From: Eunapius fragilis
Taxonomy: Eukaryota; Porifera; Demospongiae; Spongillida; Spongillidae
Direction of reading: 5' to 3'
DNA: 64,000 nucleotides
Assembly: GCA_963681505.1 (NCBI GenBank)
Contig: OY811978.1
Span: 5,688,586 to 5,752,585 of the forward strand
Below are positions 41,082 through 53,040 of the stretch, one piece after another. The notes beneath the pieces are model-generated. The model saw nothing but the letters and a program-made list of their open reading frames with translations, had not been told where the DNA came from and did no database searches. A program made the translations under genes and the position numbers. The first letter of the stretch is position 1. Each line of letters opens with the position of its first letter.

Positions 41082-43331
41082 CAAGGGCGTCGTGCCCAAT
41101 AGAGCCGGGCCGGCCATGACCGTACCAAATTTTAAGGACCACACCCACTGACCCAAGCACACCCCCTACATGTATTAATTATTGAGGTTACATGAAAGTT
41201 AATGAATTGATAATATGTACGTTCGATCATAAAATATGACTTAAGTACGCATGCGCACGGAGTCTCTATTTTGCAGCTGCTGGAATTATTTTTGTTCTTC
41301 TTAGTTGCCTGTTATCAATGAGTTCTAGTTCTAGTACCACGGAGTTGCGCACCACAACGCCTACGGAGAGAATAATAGCGCCAAATCAACTATCATTACA
41401 GGCAGGTTTTCCTAAACGAAGTTATGGCCAAATACACCCGAGAAAGCGATCATTTCAAGCTGCCTGGTTTAAAACCTGGAATTGGCTGCACTACGATGAA
41501 GCGCGTGACTTAGTGTTGTGCTACATTTGTGTGAATGCTCGTATTGAAGGCAATGTTTTGAGTGGGCGTGGTGACTACTTTCTCTAGTTCCAGTTCGAAT
41601 GCCCTTAATCTAGCTGCTGGAGATTCAATCAAATGATCAAGAATAATGTGTGATGCTCTTGACACCTGCTTTGAGATATCCAAGTTATTGAAGTACTCAC
41701 CTCAGCATGATGCTCTGTTTCAGAAATTAAAGTGTGACATCTCTCCAGAAACTACTGGATTCGGGCTTTTATGCTCCACAAGGTGGACCGTTCGAGCTAA
41801 CAGTCTACAGAACATTGTTGACAACTATAAGAACTTGTTTGAAGTATGCCGCAATATTTATAAGGACACCACAGAAATCAAAGCTCGAATAATAGGTGTT
41901 GCTTCACAGATGAGAGAATTCAATTTCTTTTTGGGCTTATGCTTGGTAATTTGGTACTGCAACATACGGACAATTTGAGCAAGGCCTTACAAAGCAGTGA
42001 TTTGTCAGCAGCTGAAGGACAGGAGTTGGCAAGCCTTTGTGTTGAGACACTAACAAGGATTAGAACTGAAGAATGTTTTGACCTCTTTTGGCTTAAGGTA
42101 CAAAACATTGCTGGAAGGGTTGATATTGGTGAAGCAGTGTTGCCTAGATGGAGAAAAGTAACTAAGAAGTTAGAAATAGGCGAATGAGAGCCATCATATT
42201 TTGACAATGTATCTGACTAATTCAGAATTCACTATTTTGAGGCACTTGATTTAGTTATAAGTTGTATCAAACAGCGATTTGATCAGCCTGGCTATGGCAC
42301 TTATAAGAATCTTCAGCAACTTTTGATCCATGCAGCAAATGGAAAGAATTATGATCATGAGTTTGAATTTGTGATTAAGTTCTATGGAAATGATTTTGAA
42401 CCAAGCTCTTTGAAAGTGCAATTAGAAACACTAGGCACATATTTCACATCGATAGGAGACAAGCTACCTGGACACATCACTCTGCCATACATCTTTCGGC
42501 AATTTCAAGAGATGTCAAAATCCAAGGCACTGATGTTTTCATACTGATCAGGCTTATTTTAGTGATGCCTGCAACCAATGCCACGAGTGAAAGATCTTTT
42601 TCTGTACTTCGCAAAGTCAAAACATATTTGCGAACCACTATGACTAGCAAGACTAAATCATCTCATGGTCTTGCATGTGCATAGGGTTGAAACTGATGCA
42701 TTAGACAGTTAGCTAGTGACTTTGTATCAGATCATGAAAATAGAGTTACACTCTTTGGACGATACTAATGCTATTTCTTTCTTATTCACCTCTATACATG
42801 TACATGTATAGATGTGATGATGTTTAGTGGCTAATTATACTCAGCAGTAAAAATATGAAGGATTTAAATTAATTTGAAAGTTATTGCCTCTGATTAATGT
42901 ACAAGATCGAGCATTAGATATATGCAAATGTCAACCTCTTTATTTCACTCTAATAATATGCACAAAATTAATAGCTTTATAGAGCCCCTGTATGTCTCAT
43001 GACTAGCTTGACCCCTATCCCAGGCTAGGGGTGCAGTACTTTAGAACAAGTAACAGGAAGTTAGCAGGGAATTACTGTTCATCGTGCTCCACAAAGGGTC
43101 TATTCAGAACACTTAGCTTGTCTCTCACATTACAAATGTTCTTAATTAGTGCATCAGTTTTTTCTACAAAACGCGTTCGCTTCTGGGGCAGAGCTTACAG
43201 CGCTCCCCCACACCCCCTGGCTGGTCGGGAGGGGTGCCCCCCCTCCCGCACACCCCCCCTTCCTCGGAACGATGGGCGTGGTTGCCCCTCCTCCGAGCCA
43301 TACCGAATTTTTTGCCCTTCCGACGCTCCTG
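41082..43331 (+). mobile_element. hAT DNA transposon relic (hAT-1)
   Basis: The ends CAAGGGCGTCG (41082) and, in complement, CAGGAGCGTCG (ending 43331) form a short TIR. The flanks share CTTCA within what may be a decayed 8-bp duplication. C-rich and G-rich subterminal tracts, as at 43200-43290, are typical of this hAT group. The transposase inside has internal deletions and many stops. Confidence 0.65.
41318..42720 (+). pseudogene. hAT transposase remnant (TTF-type zinc finger family)
   Basis: 41318-41587 encodes RSFQAAWFKTWNWLHYDEAR and LVLCYICVNA, a TTF/BED-like zinc finger start. 41646-41978 encodes LLKYSPQHDALFQKLK, FGLLCSTRWTVRANSLQNIV and DNYKNLFEVC from the DUF4371-like core. 41939-42540 continues in other frames (SDLSAAEGQELASLCVETLT, SLKVQLETLG). 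The dimerisation motif ATNATSERSFSVLRKVKTYL lies near 42570-42640. The first catalytic Asp region is deleted between 41587 and 41646. Confidence 0.7.
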
Positions 43332-45170
43332 CTTCATGGGTGAATCTGGTGTGAATCAGTTACGAGTGATCATAAATGACCATAATGGCATCATAGTGGC
43401 GGATATTTAGAAACCATGACTTTAATTATTATTTTTCACGCAATAGATGATGTTACAGTACACAGTATTAGTTCAATCGTGTACAAACACAAGCCTGTTG
43501 ACGGATGTATCACACCCTTCAACCACAGCTGATGCAGTCTTCTCAACAAATGAGCAGGTTGTAGTGCACTTGTGGACCACTGACACAGCTTGCTGAAAGA
43601 AGATGAAGGGATGACACAGAAGAAGTCCACCATTGTCAGCAATAGGCAGTCAAACTCATCAAGTATACAGCCTTGTAGAATAGCTGTTTCTGGTTCAAAA
43701 AACTGGATAAACTTTCACCAGTTCGGAAACCTCCCCAGAATAGACCAATTTCCTGCTGTGTAAACACATGCACAGTATCACACACACAAACACACAAAAC
43801 CAACACATCACATATTCAGACAACACACAGTATCACCCACACACAAAACACACATTCTTACTGATGAACTGTTAACTGATTTGTATAGGATAAAATCACC
43901 AATGTTGATGAGCCCACCAGATCCATAGAACTGGTTACAGGAGTAGAAGATGGTGGCATCAACAGTGTACAGCTGGCAATAGCTTGACTGAGAAGGATGT
44001 TACCATGTTCTAGGATGTCATCTTAGTTGGCATCAAATTCCAATGCTGCTGTTGATAACCGCATGAAGTAAACCAAGACTGAAAGTCATTTGATATCACC
44101 CAGTACAGTCACAGACACACTTTGCGCAGGGTTACCTGTTGGTAAATACACTTCTCTGATTCCACATGTTTTCCCAGACATTCCGACACAACATCAAATT
44201 TATAATGTTCCACAAGTTCAGCACCAAACCTTGTTTACAGACATGAAATACATTTTGTATACTGTATGTGTATTTAATACGTACTTGTCGGAAATGCCCA
44301 ATCAGATGTTCCGTATACTCTCTTCAACACCAAATTTTGTGGTGATGTCTTTGCTAAGGAGAATGTTTATTGGAAAAAATGTTCTTTGCACGAATGATTG
44401 AATTGATGCTTCACACCTTTGTTTGAATAGAATATATTTTTAATGCATGTCTAAAATTAGTGCTTACCACTCAGTATTATAAGCTGAAGTTGGTCCAAAT
44501 TGAAGCATACTCTCATAAAGGTGGAACAGTAGGTGGTCTTTCAACTTTCTTTTCAGGTTATGAAAGTGAGCCAGAATAGCAGTAACACAGGAGCTACAAC
44601 TGACTCATATGAACCAACCATCTCTGGGTCAAATGGCTGAAAATATGCAATTCTGAACACCTGTTGACACATGTAGTGCATGAACATGTAGCTATTACCT
44701 GCACTGACCTTTGATAGCGTAAACCACACTTCTTTTTCACCATCATCCATATACATGGATAATAAATGAACTGCAAGTTGAGCAAGCAGCTTACAGTCTC
44801 GGCCAACAAAAGACTTGTAATATCTCTTCAATGTCCCTTGAAAAGTGCGCATCACAACCAGAAAAGGAAAAGGCCGATATGTGTGCTCGCAATTCTTGCT
44901 TTTGATTATTTGAATGCTTCTTTATTTTAAGCCTGAACAGGTACTTATACAGTCCCAATAGCAAAATATGCAAAGCCTCAAATGGTGTACTTCTTAGTAT
45001 AGGTTAGAGAGATGGGGCTCAAAGTTATATTACCTATACCTATGCATATATGTAAGCTTACTGGTTTGCATCTACGCAGAGCTCCAAAATGGGATTTGTA
45101 GTATCACTGACACCAAAACGTTTCTTGAGTTTATTTTTTTGCCCTTTGGTTCTGGCAGCCATGATTGCTG
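43332..45170 (-). pseudogene. Unclassified transposase-like protein relic
   Basis: Minus-strand pieces in order are: MAARTKGQKNKLKKRFGVSD with TTNPILELCVDANQ (45060-45165); MRTFQGTLKRYYKSFVGRDC, LAQLAVHLLSMYMDDGEKEV and VFRIAYFQPFDPEMVGSYES (44553-44855); KDHLLFHLYESMLQFGPTSA ending YNTE (about 44460-44550). 43436-43642 is a possible C-terminal piece. I know this series (KSFVGRD, LSKVFRI, HLLLHL...FGPTSAYNTE) from repetitive invertebrate proteins with transposase-like behaviour, but cannot name the superfamily. Small introns may explain some gaps; stops indicate decay. Confidence 0.45.
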
Positions 45171-45773
45171 ATCTCTGCTGCACTGTTTCAGTCTTTGTAC
45201 GTTTTTCATGTACATGGAGTCCAACAGTTACATCAACCTTAATTTAATAAAAACGAAATAAATATAATAAGTATATACTTACATTACAAATTCGGCAGAA
45301 TTTCCACGTACTTGAGCCAAGATGACTACATATTTTGCAGCTCTGGGATTGTTGCACAGGAAACATAGAACAGGGCTTACAATTAGAATATCACACTGCA
45401 TTGCAGCATCATAGGCAATTTATGTAGTATGGTATGCCCTTGGCAGTGCAATACTAGAAGGTCGATACAGACTGTAATACAATACATTTTCGGTTATAAT
45501 ATACATACCCTTTGAGGTGGTAAAAACCCTGGCAACCTAAAACGCCTCATCAGTGATACACTTGGAAGGGAAGGCTACAATTGCCTTAGTGCATAGAAAC
45601 AGAAGATGAACTTTCTGCCCTTAATCAAAGATAAACCCATAGATAGGGATAGCTCTTCAATATAAAATACCTACCATTGAATGTGGACTGTGACCGATTC
45701 TGGATGTGATGACTTGAACTTAAAACATCTTAGTACACAAATTATTTAGTAGGAATAAAAGCCTACATGTAAT
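45171..45773. other. No secure gene
   Basis: A short minus-strand reading MRRFRLPGFLPPQRV (about 45505-45555) could belong to the transposase-like relic to the left. Nothing else is seen. Confidence 0.3.
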
Positions 45774-47800
45774 TCATGGTACATAACATACCTGTTTCTG
45801 AATTGTCTTCAAAATCTGCTGATTTCTATGCCAATTGATGAAGGTGTCCTGAATCATTTGGTGGTGGTTCGTGGATGAAAAAGCTGGGACATGCAGGAAC
45901 CTGCATAGGTCCTTCTTCACTGACATGAGGAACCACCTACATGTATAACAAGTACAGCAATGCACAGGTGGGAAAGCTATGCGAAAAGTATTAATTTGGT
46001 TTGAATGCAGGTGAGGGACTTGGTTGAAAGGAAATGAGACCTTCCCAGGGATGGACACATCTAACACTGCTGTTCTGCCCTGAAACCAGTTCGGAAGAAG
46101 TATGTCAGCTGGATGGGTCTTAGTGTGGTCTCTACTTAAGTTGTTGCCGACTTCCACCTAAACACCTATGTGAGCCAGACGACATGTCTCCACCAGGATG
46201 TCCCTAGTCATGTTATGCCAAGTTACCACATCTCCACCATACTTGCAGGTAACTGCATGGTAGCCAAGGTAGTCAAGTGTACTACCTGGGCATAGTGCAC
46301 AAGGGGGGCCCTCTCAAACATCAAGGCTAAGCCACCATTTGATGGGTAACTGGAAAACAGGAGTATCCATGTGAAACCCTAAGCTCTCGGAGGGCACAAC
46401 TGAAAGCCAGGATGTTGCATGGGGAGAGGAAACTGACAAAAGACGTGCTTCATCTGCTACTGAAGATGAGTTCAGCAGTAAGTTGAAGATATGGTCATCT
46501 AACTTACCAGAAAGGGATTTCTGAGAGACTGGTGTAGTGAGAGAGACTCGACACTGACTACATCTGCAGGGGAGACCAAGCTGTTAAAGATCTCTACTGC
46601 TTGAGTCAGGTGGGGAGATGAATGCATACCAAAGCCAGATGAGCATAAAGAGGAGATGAATGCTGCTGATGAGTGCTGAGATATTGACCGAAACCCAAGG
46701 CCCCATCTACTTGGGCTAAGCTGGAGCAGAGTCAATATCCTGCATAAGGAAGACCTTGGGCCAGCCACAGCCCCATCATCCAAGTACAAAGCATGGAAAG
46801 GAATGTTAGAGCAGGCACTGTCTCTTGCTATTTTAGGATGTTTAAGACTAGTGAAAATAGCATGGGTCCAAGTGGATCCCCTTGTTGGACACCTGATTCT
46901 GATGACAAGCAACCTAGTGAGTGCCAAAGAAGGGGATGCTGTCCATAGCACCAGCTGACCCAAGGGAGAAGTTCAGGAAAGTGCTTAGTACACTCTGACA
47001 GGATAGCTTGACGAGAAACCAAATTAAAGGCATTGGTCATATCTACTTTCAACACACCAAAGTCATGCTCCATCAAGTGTTGATCAATGCTGGTTCTCAA
47101 GCCATGAGCAATTCTCTCAGCACCACAGGGGACAGCCACACCAAATTGATATGGCTCAAAAAATGATGTCATTTTACTTTGAAGGACAGCACTAGGCATT
47201 TCCCTGTCAGACGACGTAAGACCTTCCCAACAGCAATGGGGCGGATGTCACCTGGGGTGGGCTTGTTAAGGGCAGTAAGGTTACCTCCAACAAGAAAGGT
47301 GGCTACATCCATTGGGGCACAATCCGAAGTTAGCAGATGGACGACAGCACGGAGAGTTTGTAGGAGTGGAGTTTGCAAAGGACCCTCTGCAGCATCAATC
47401 AGATGTTATATTCAGAAGCCAGAGGGTCCAGCTGCAGTCAGTTTGGGAAAGGATCTAAGAATGTCCATAAGGCTTACATCAGGAGGAAATGTGAAATTTG
47501 TGTTACATATAGATGGGAGAGGAATGGCAGGGCAAGCACTGCTGGGGTGCTTACTGATGAGTAGCTTCCAGGTATCATCATTATTGGTGCAACACCAGAT
47601 GAGGTGAGGCCCTGACAGGCCTTTCCATAGAGACCATCCTGAGCCAAGGAAATGGCAGAAGCCACTTTTCTTCTGCCTGGATCTTCCTTAAGATGAGTGG
47701 AGCATGTTTTGGATGGATCACGTCCTACTGCCAGATTCCACAAATCTCTAAGACGCCCATCTGACCACATATCACAAAGAATTTCCAATAGTACAGGCTT
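45774..47800 (-). pseudogene. R2-type retroelement relic (second minus-strand copy)
   Basis: Reading leftwards: ISLAQDGLYGKACQGLTSSG (47620); ALNKPTPGDIRPIAVGKVLR with RLTGKCL (47180-47300); GAERIAHGLRTSIDQHL, GVLKVDMTNAFNLVSRQAIL, PWVSWCYGQHPLLWHSLG and QQGDPLGPMLFSLVLN (46840-47150). LDDGAVAGPRS is the catalytic box near 46765, and LSPSRWGLGFRSISQHS is the thumb. MEVGNNLSRDHTKTHPADIL near 46140 is the endonuclease. The part after VLDVS (about 46040) no longer matches the family. Frame changes are frequent. Confidence 0.7.
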
Positions 47801-48039
47801 GTTGTGATGACCTCGTCATTTGGAGCAGGGTAGCACACACTTAGGGAGCATGAAAAGCTTCACCCAAGGGTCAATAGAATTCTCAGTGACCACAGCCCTG
47901 AGTGCAGCGGATAGGATACAGGATACGAGCAAAGGCTGGCTTGGCTTTGTTTGGAATGTATCGAATTGTAGCACATTTGAGGTTGCATATATATCCAGAG
48001 GGAAGGCAAATCATTATCTGAAGCACATGTCAAAGGTGT
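47801..48039. other. Junction sequence between opposed R2-type relics
   Basis: No recognisable protein; it separates the minus-strand relic from a short plus-strand 3' end of the same family. Confidence 0.35.
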
Positions 48040-48358
48040 AGCCATTGAGGGTTCAGATGCTCACGGCAGGGTCAGCAGCAGTTGCCGCAGAACTAAGAAA
48101 GCACTTGGCCAATGATGCTAAGTGTTCTGAGCTGGGATGGACATGCATTCCCCTTGTGGTGGAGTCATGGAAGCTGTCCAAGCTTTCTCAAGACTTGCTT
48201 CACAATATTGCCACAAGGACCAATACCCCCAAGTCCAAGGTGGTCTCCAACTTGTATAGCCGCCTGAACTTAACACTATTGCGGGCCAATGCTCGGTCCC
48301 TCCTCTTAAGGGGTGGATATATCATCCAGGAGGATGATACAAACATAACTTTGTAGTT
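48040..48358 (+). pseudogene. R2-type retroelement 3' end fragment
   Basis: An open 103-codon frame encodes LTAGSAAVAAELRKHLANDA, KCSELGWTCIPLVVESW, SKVVSNLYSRLNLTLLRANA and RSLLLRGG. This is the region behind the endonuclease, ending at a stop near 48355. It is strongly 5'-truncated, as usual for target-primed insertions, and stops 32 bp before the large palindrome. Confidence 0.7.
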
Positions 48359-48893
48359 AATGTGTTTTATTTCTTCACATATATTACATGGGAAAGTTTC
48401 CGAGAAAAGGAACCTAGCGTGTATTATAAAAAAGCATAATAAAAATCCACCACGTTTGAAATAGTATAACTTCCGAACGGTTAATGCTACCGTCTTCCTA
48501 TTTTCAGCACTTCATAATACACCATTTCTCTATGATAAAATACATTTTATGATCTTGAACATGCTCCATGCCAGTGTCGCGATGTCCGATACCCCTTGGG
48601 GTTCAAACTCCCCATATCTTTCGGCAGGAAATCTCAATTCAATCCAAAATTGATTTATACGTAGAGGGATCCTGTGCCTATCGATTTGTCCTGTTCGTTA
48701 ATTTTTACATTACCCGTTACAAAGATATTGCTTTGCAAAGTAGGAACATATTTCCCGCTCGATTCGCGCCATTCTATGGCCAGAGACAGCATGAATATTA
48801 AACTCTTCCTGTTGATAACCTATTACCACGCCTACAAGACCCTATTGCGTGATGGCGTTGCACATCGATCGTTGATTAGCTGTACAGCATACC

Positions 48894-51800
48894 ATAGGCG
48901 GCGGAACCGGGGGGGCTGGGGGGCTTTAGCCCCCCCCCAGTTTTGCCATAGGGGGGGCAGAAGCATTATTCCGCCCCCCCAGATTTTTAGGCTGACTGGA
49001 AAACTCGTGACTGCAACAAATTTAAATTGCGTATCGGCAGGGTATTTTAATTTACAGCGTTTGATTCTAATTAACAGTATAATCCGGCAATTGACGCGCT
49101 TCTTCGAATCTGAACGTTGTTCTTACTTCACAACCACCCGTTCTCAGCAGCACTGCAGTGCTTGATCGTCTTAGTCATCTAATTCTCTTTCTCAACTGAG
49201 CTCTGTAAGCATAATCGTTGCTTGTATGCTAGTACATATTGGCGCTGTAGAAATTGTAACAATAAAATTAATGATGCCTCTAGTCTGGGCATCGATCTGC
49301 TGTAGAAGTTTCCCTGCAACGGTGTACAGTTAGCAGACTGCAAAGTAGATACAACTTCTTCGGAGTTCTGCTGAATTACTCCTGAAGAGAGTGAGAGAGA
49401 TGAAACGTCAGCAAAGCATCAGCTCATTCTTTTCTAAGAAGAGTTGTACAGGTATTCACATCTGATCGATATCATGACATACCTTTAGAAATATCTTTAC
49501 TATACTGTCATGTTTCTAGGCATTCACAGCCAGTGTGCAGATGATTCATCTTCATCCACTCCCAGTCGTAAAAAAGGTATAAAATTGCCATTTCAAAAAT
49601 GTATTATGCAGGTATTGTGAGTGTGTGTGTGTGTGTGTGTGTGTGCATGTGTGTGTGCATGTGTGTGCATGTGCATGTGTGTCTGTGTGTGTGCATGTGT
49701 GTGTATACAAAGGCATTGACCAAGACAGTGATACTGATTACATGGTGCAACATGATCAGGACCAACAAGGTGTGTTATTAACATTACCTTAATGCACACC
49801 CAATCTTCATCATAACCAAGGTCCCTCACATGAACATAATAATACTTGTGAAACAGTAAGTGATTTGTGTAGAAGCGCAAGATCCATCTCTCCATCATCA
49901 CCATCAATGGTATCAATCAATAATGATGATCTAACAAGGTATAGAGATTAAATGTTGACTGTATGCATGCAATGTAAGATAGTTGCTGTTCTCTTTGCTG
50001 CATTAGCTCTATTGATGATAATAGCACAGGTGTCTCAAAATGTGCAGCAGAATGCTGTGGAAAAAGGACACTCCTCACCATTGTCAAGATGAAATGGTTT
50101 TGTTAGAAACAAGGCAAATGTTTGGGGGGGAAAATGAATATCGATCATTCCAAATTAAGTGGTACAAAGATTATCCTTGGCTCACACTGTGTATTACAAG
50201 TAAGAAGGTATTCTGCATCTATTGTAGGCTTTATAATGAGCAGAAAGAATTATGTTTAAGCAAAAACATAGAACCAGCATTCATCAGAGATGGTTTTAAT
50301 AATTGGAAGAAAGCTCTGCAAAGATTTGATGTGCATGCATCAAAGAACAAAGTGTAGGTCATAAGGAAGCCATTTTCAAATTTAGTCGGCGTGTAGCTCC
50401 AGGTATAAACGTGCAAATTAACACTGAATTATAAAATTACAACAAATGAGAAGGTCGTTGTTTTTAAGGCAACTGTCATCTCTGAGAATGTTATTGCGAC
50501 AGGGACTAGTAATAAGAGGTCATGATGCATTTGATGGAAATTTGGAACAGTTATTGCAACTGAGATCCGAAGATGTAAGGATGTAAAGATTTGGTTACAA
50601 AATTCGGAGTATTTATCCCATGACATTGTTAATGAATGCATTTTATTACTAGGAAATACATTACTTAGGCAGTTGCTGTGCTCTATACGTGAAACTAGTA
50701 TTTTTTCCATTATGGCTGATGAAACTAGGGATATTAGTAACCAAGAACAACTTAGTGTTTGCATTCGTTGGATTGATTCAGGGTTTACAATCCATGAAGA
50801 TTTTATTGGAATGATCCATGTTGAAAAGACTGATGCAACATCAACTAGCAGTGCTATTAAAGATGTTTTTGTGCGGTGCTCGTTGCCTATTTCACAGTGC
50901 AGAGGTCAGGGGTATGATGGTTGCTCAGAGATGATGGGACATTTAACTGGAGTTGGTACACAGCTTAGGCAGATAGACTTCAGGTGCACTGTTTTGCACA
51001 TAGCCTGAACCTTTGCTTACAAGATGCAGCAAAATTATGTGTAATTGTTAGAGACTGTCTGGGTTTAGTAGGAGAAATGTTGCAATTAATTAAACACTCT
51101 CCAAAGCGTTATCTTGTATTTGAGAAGTGCCAAAAGGAATTCTCACCTGAATCTCCTGGGCTTAGACCTTTGTGTCTTACACGATGGACAGTTCATACAG
51201 GTGCTTTGAACTCAATTCTAAAGTAATTCATACATTTGGAGAGATCAATACTACTAGCCATGATGATTATGTCAGACGATCTGGAGGAGTTATGACACAG
51301 CTTGAATTATTTCAAACATACTTTGGTTTCAGATTATGTCATCTTGTATTTGCAATAACAGAAGAAGTATCATTATTTCTTCAAAGCAAAAATATCATGT
51401 TGCAAGATGCTGTAGGACAAGTGAATGTGGCACGTAGATGTTTGGAGAGGCACCGCACAGACGAGGCATACAATTTGTTTTATGAAAACTGCCTAAACGA
51501 TTCAAACCTATTAACAAATCCACCATGTCTGCCTCGTGCTAGGAGGCCACCAAGAAGAATTGATAGTGACAGTGAACCTCATGTTTTTGAAACCCCTTTA
51601 GAATATTATAGGAAGATATACTTTGATGTGATCGATGTTGTAGTCAATAAATTAAATAGAAGATTTGACCAACCATCCTTCCAAATACCACTTGCAATTG
51701 AAAGATTTATTTTAGAAGCTGCGAATTGGGATGTACCTAGTTCATTACAAATTGACAGTGAAATGCTAAAATTTTATGAAAGAGATCTCGATCCTTCTAA

Positions 51801-52352
51801 ATTACAAAGGCAGTTAGTTATACATGCATGCTTCCCGATTTAATAAAGGAACTTAAATCTACGCCCTCATTCATGCACATTAAAAATATTATAGCAGTGT
51901 CTCAACGATTGCTGAAATACTATCGTCTTCACCTTTAACATTGGGTGTATTTTCAGAAGTGGTAAAGTTAGTTAAAATATTTATGATAATTCCGATAACA
52001 ACTGCTACTGCAGAAAGATCTTTTTCGTCATTAAGAAGGTTGAAAACCTACTTGAGATCAACAATGACTCAATGTAAACTGACTAACATTCTCTTACTCC
52101 ATTGTCACAAAGAGATGACTGATATTTTGGAGAATTTTCGTAATACATATACGCATGTACATGTTAAAAATGAAAATTATATTTTGCATGCGAGGGTACT
52201 TGCACAGTCATTTTTTACATGTACACGTAAAGAAAGCGAGAGAGCGTGCGGGTTAGATCGCCGAAAGGAAAAATCGGCAATAATTAAAGACCCCACCTCT
52301 GATTTACGCTACAATTCCGCCCCCCCAGGTTTATTCACCTTCCGCCGCTTAT
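48894..52352 (+). mobile_element. hAT DNA transposon in left arm of the palindrome (hAT-2)
   Basis: The ends are CATAGGCGGCGGAACC (left) and, in complement, ATAAGCGGCGGAAGG (right), followed inward by G-rich tracts on both sides (48905-48975 and 52319-52327). GCATAC flanks both ends (48888-48893 and 52353-52358). The right arm of the palindrome, at about 55868-55880, holds the same sequence without the insertion, with a single GCATAC, so the borders are read from a true empty site. hAT elements normally duplicate 8 bp; only 6 are seen here. Confidence 0.8.
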
Positions 52353-52363
52353 GCATACGGTAA
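49400..52363 (+). pseudogene. hAT-2 transposase (TTF zinc finger, DUF4371-like core)
   Basis: Small exons start with MKRQQSISSFFSKKSC (49400), then SQCADDSSSSTPSRKK, DQDSDTDYMVQHDQDQQ and a Ser-rich exon ending INNDDLTR, with GT-AG introns. The main body runs EYRSFQIKWYKDYPWLTLCI, KKVFCIYCR (zinc finger; 50100-50230), then MADETRDISNQEQLSVCIRW (first catalytic Asp; about 50715). It continues with GQGYDGCSEMMG, LHCFAHSLNLCLQDAAK, GLRPLCLTRWTVHTGAL and ends TATAERSFSSLRRLKTYLRS, the dimerisation motif (52000-52060). Shifts near 50080, 50355-50600, 51000, 51220 and 51843 break the frame, so it is recently inactivated but largely complete. The frame continues 11 bp past the element end. Confidence 0.75.
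49617..49705. repeat. (GT)n microsatellite
   Basis: GT tract with GC interruptions inside an intron of the hAT-2 gene. Confidence 0.9.
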
Positions 52364-53040
52364 GTTATTATTAAATAAGATTGTCAACGTTCTTCGATGT
52401 AGGCACAGATAAGGCAGCATGGCGCCGTATAACACGAGTGGAGACGAGCCGACCCGTTAAATTGGTTGCAACGGTTAGGCCGGTACGATATTCAGGTCGA
52501 GGACGAGGACGGCGTGCATGGTTGAGAGCGTTGATGCTGATGACGATGGTAATTATGGCAATTTCGATGGTTATGATTGACGACAAAGATGTGGACAATA
52601 AATTTGATGACGGCGAGTCCAAGATGAAGTGATGGTGGTAATGAAGGTGTTAATTATAATGCAAGTAATGATAATGATGATGATGATGATGACGGTAGTG
52701 GTGGTGGTGGCCCAGGTTTGTGTTAAAACTAGAAAAACCCGTCCAGCTGAATGTCTACCTCACTAGAGAAGGTTACTGCAAAACAGCTGTACGGTGATAT
52801 GCTCACATTATAGATTGGCCAAGAAAACCAGAATGGTGCTGAGACAAGGGCATAGGTCCTCCACCTTGGTTTACACGTCCTTGTGAACTTTTGCACACAC
52901 ATGCATTGTTACTAGTACACCATTGTATGGTGTATTCTTGTACAAACACACACACATGCACATACATAACTTCACCCATATACACAAGCATTTTGTTCCA
53001 TTTAACTGCTTGTATGTGATCTGTACCCCACTACTCTAGA

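Noticed and set aside
43031..43354. 107-codon frame near the right end of hAT-1
   Set aside because: Proline-rich translation of the C-rich subterminal tract of the transposon; no homologous domain.
48568..48801. Identical 77-codon frame in both arms of the palindrome (MPVSRCPIPLGVQTPHIF...)
   Set aside because: Its duplication is explained by the inverted arms. No domain, no start context, and the diverged relative at 6920-7240 does not preserve the frame.
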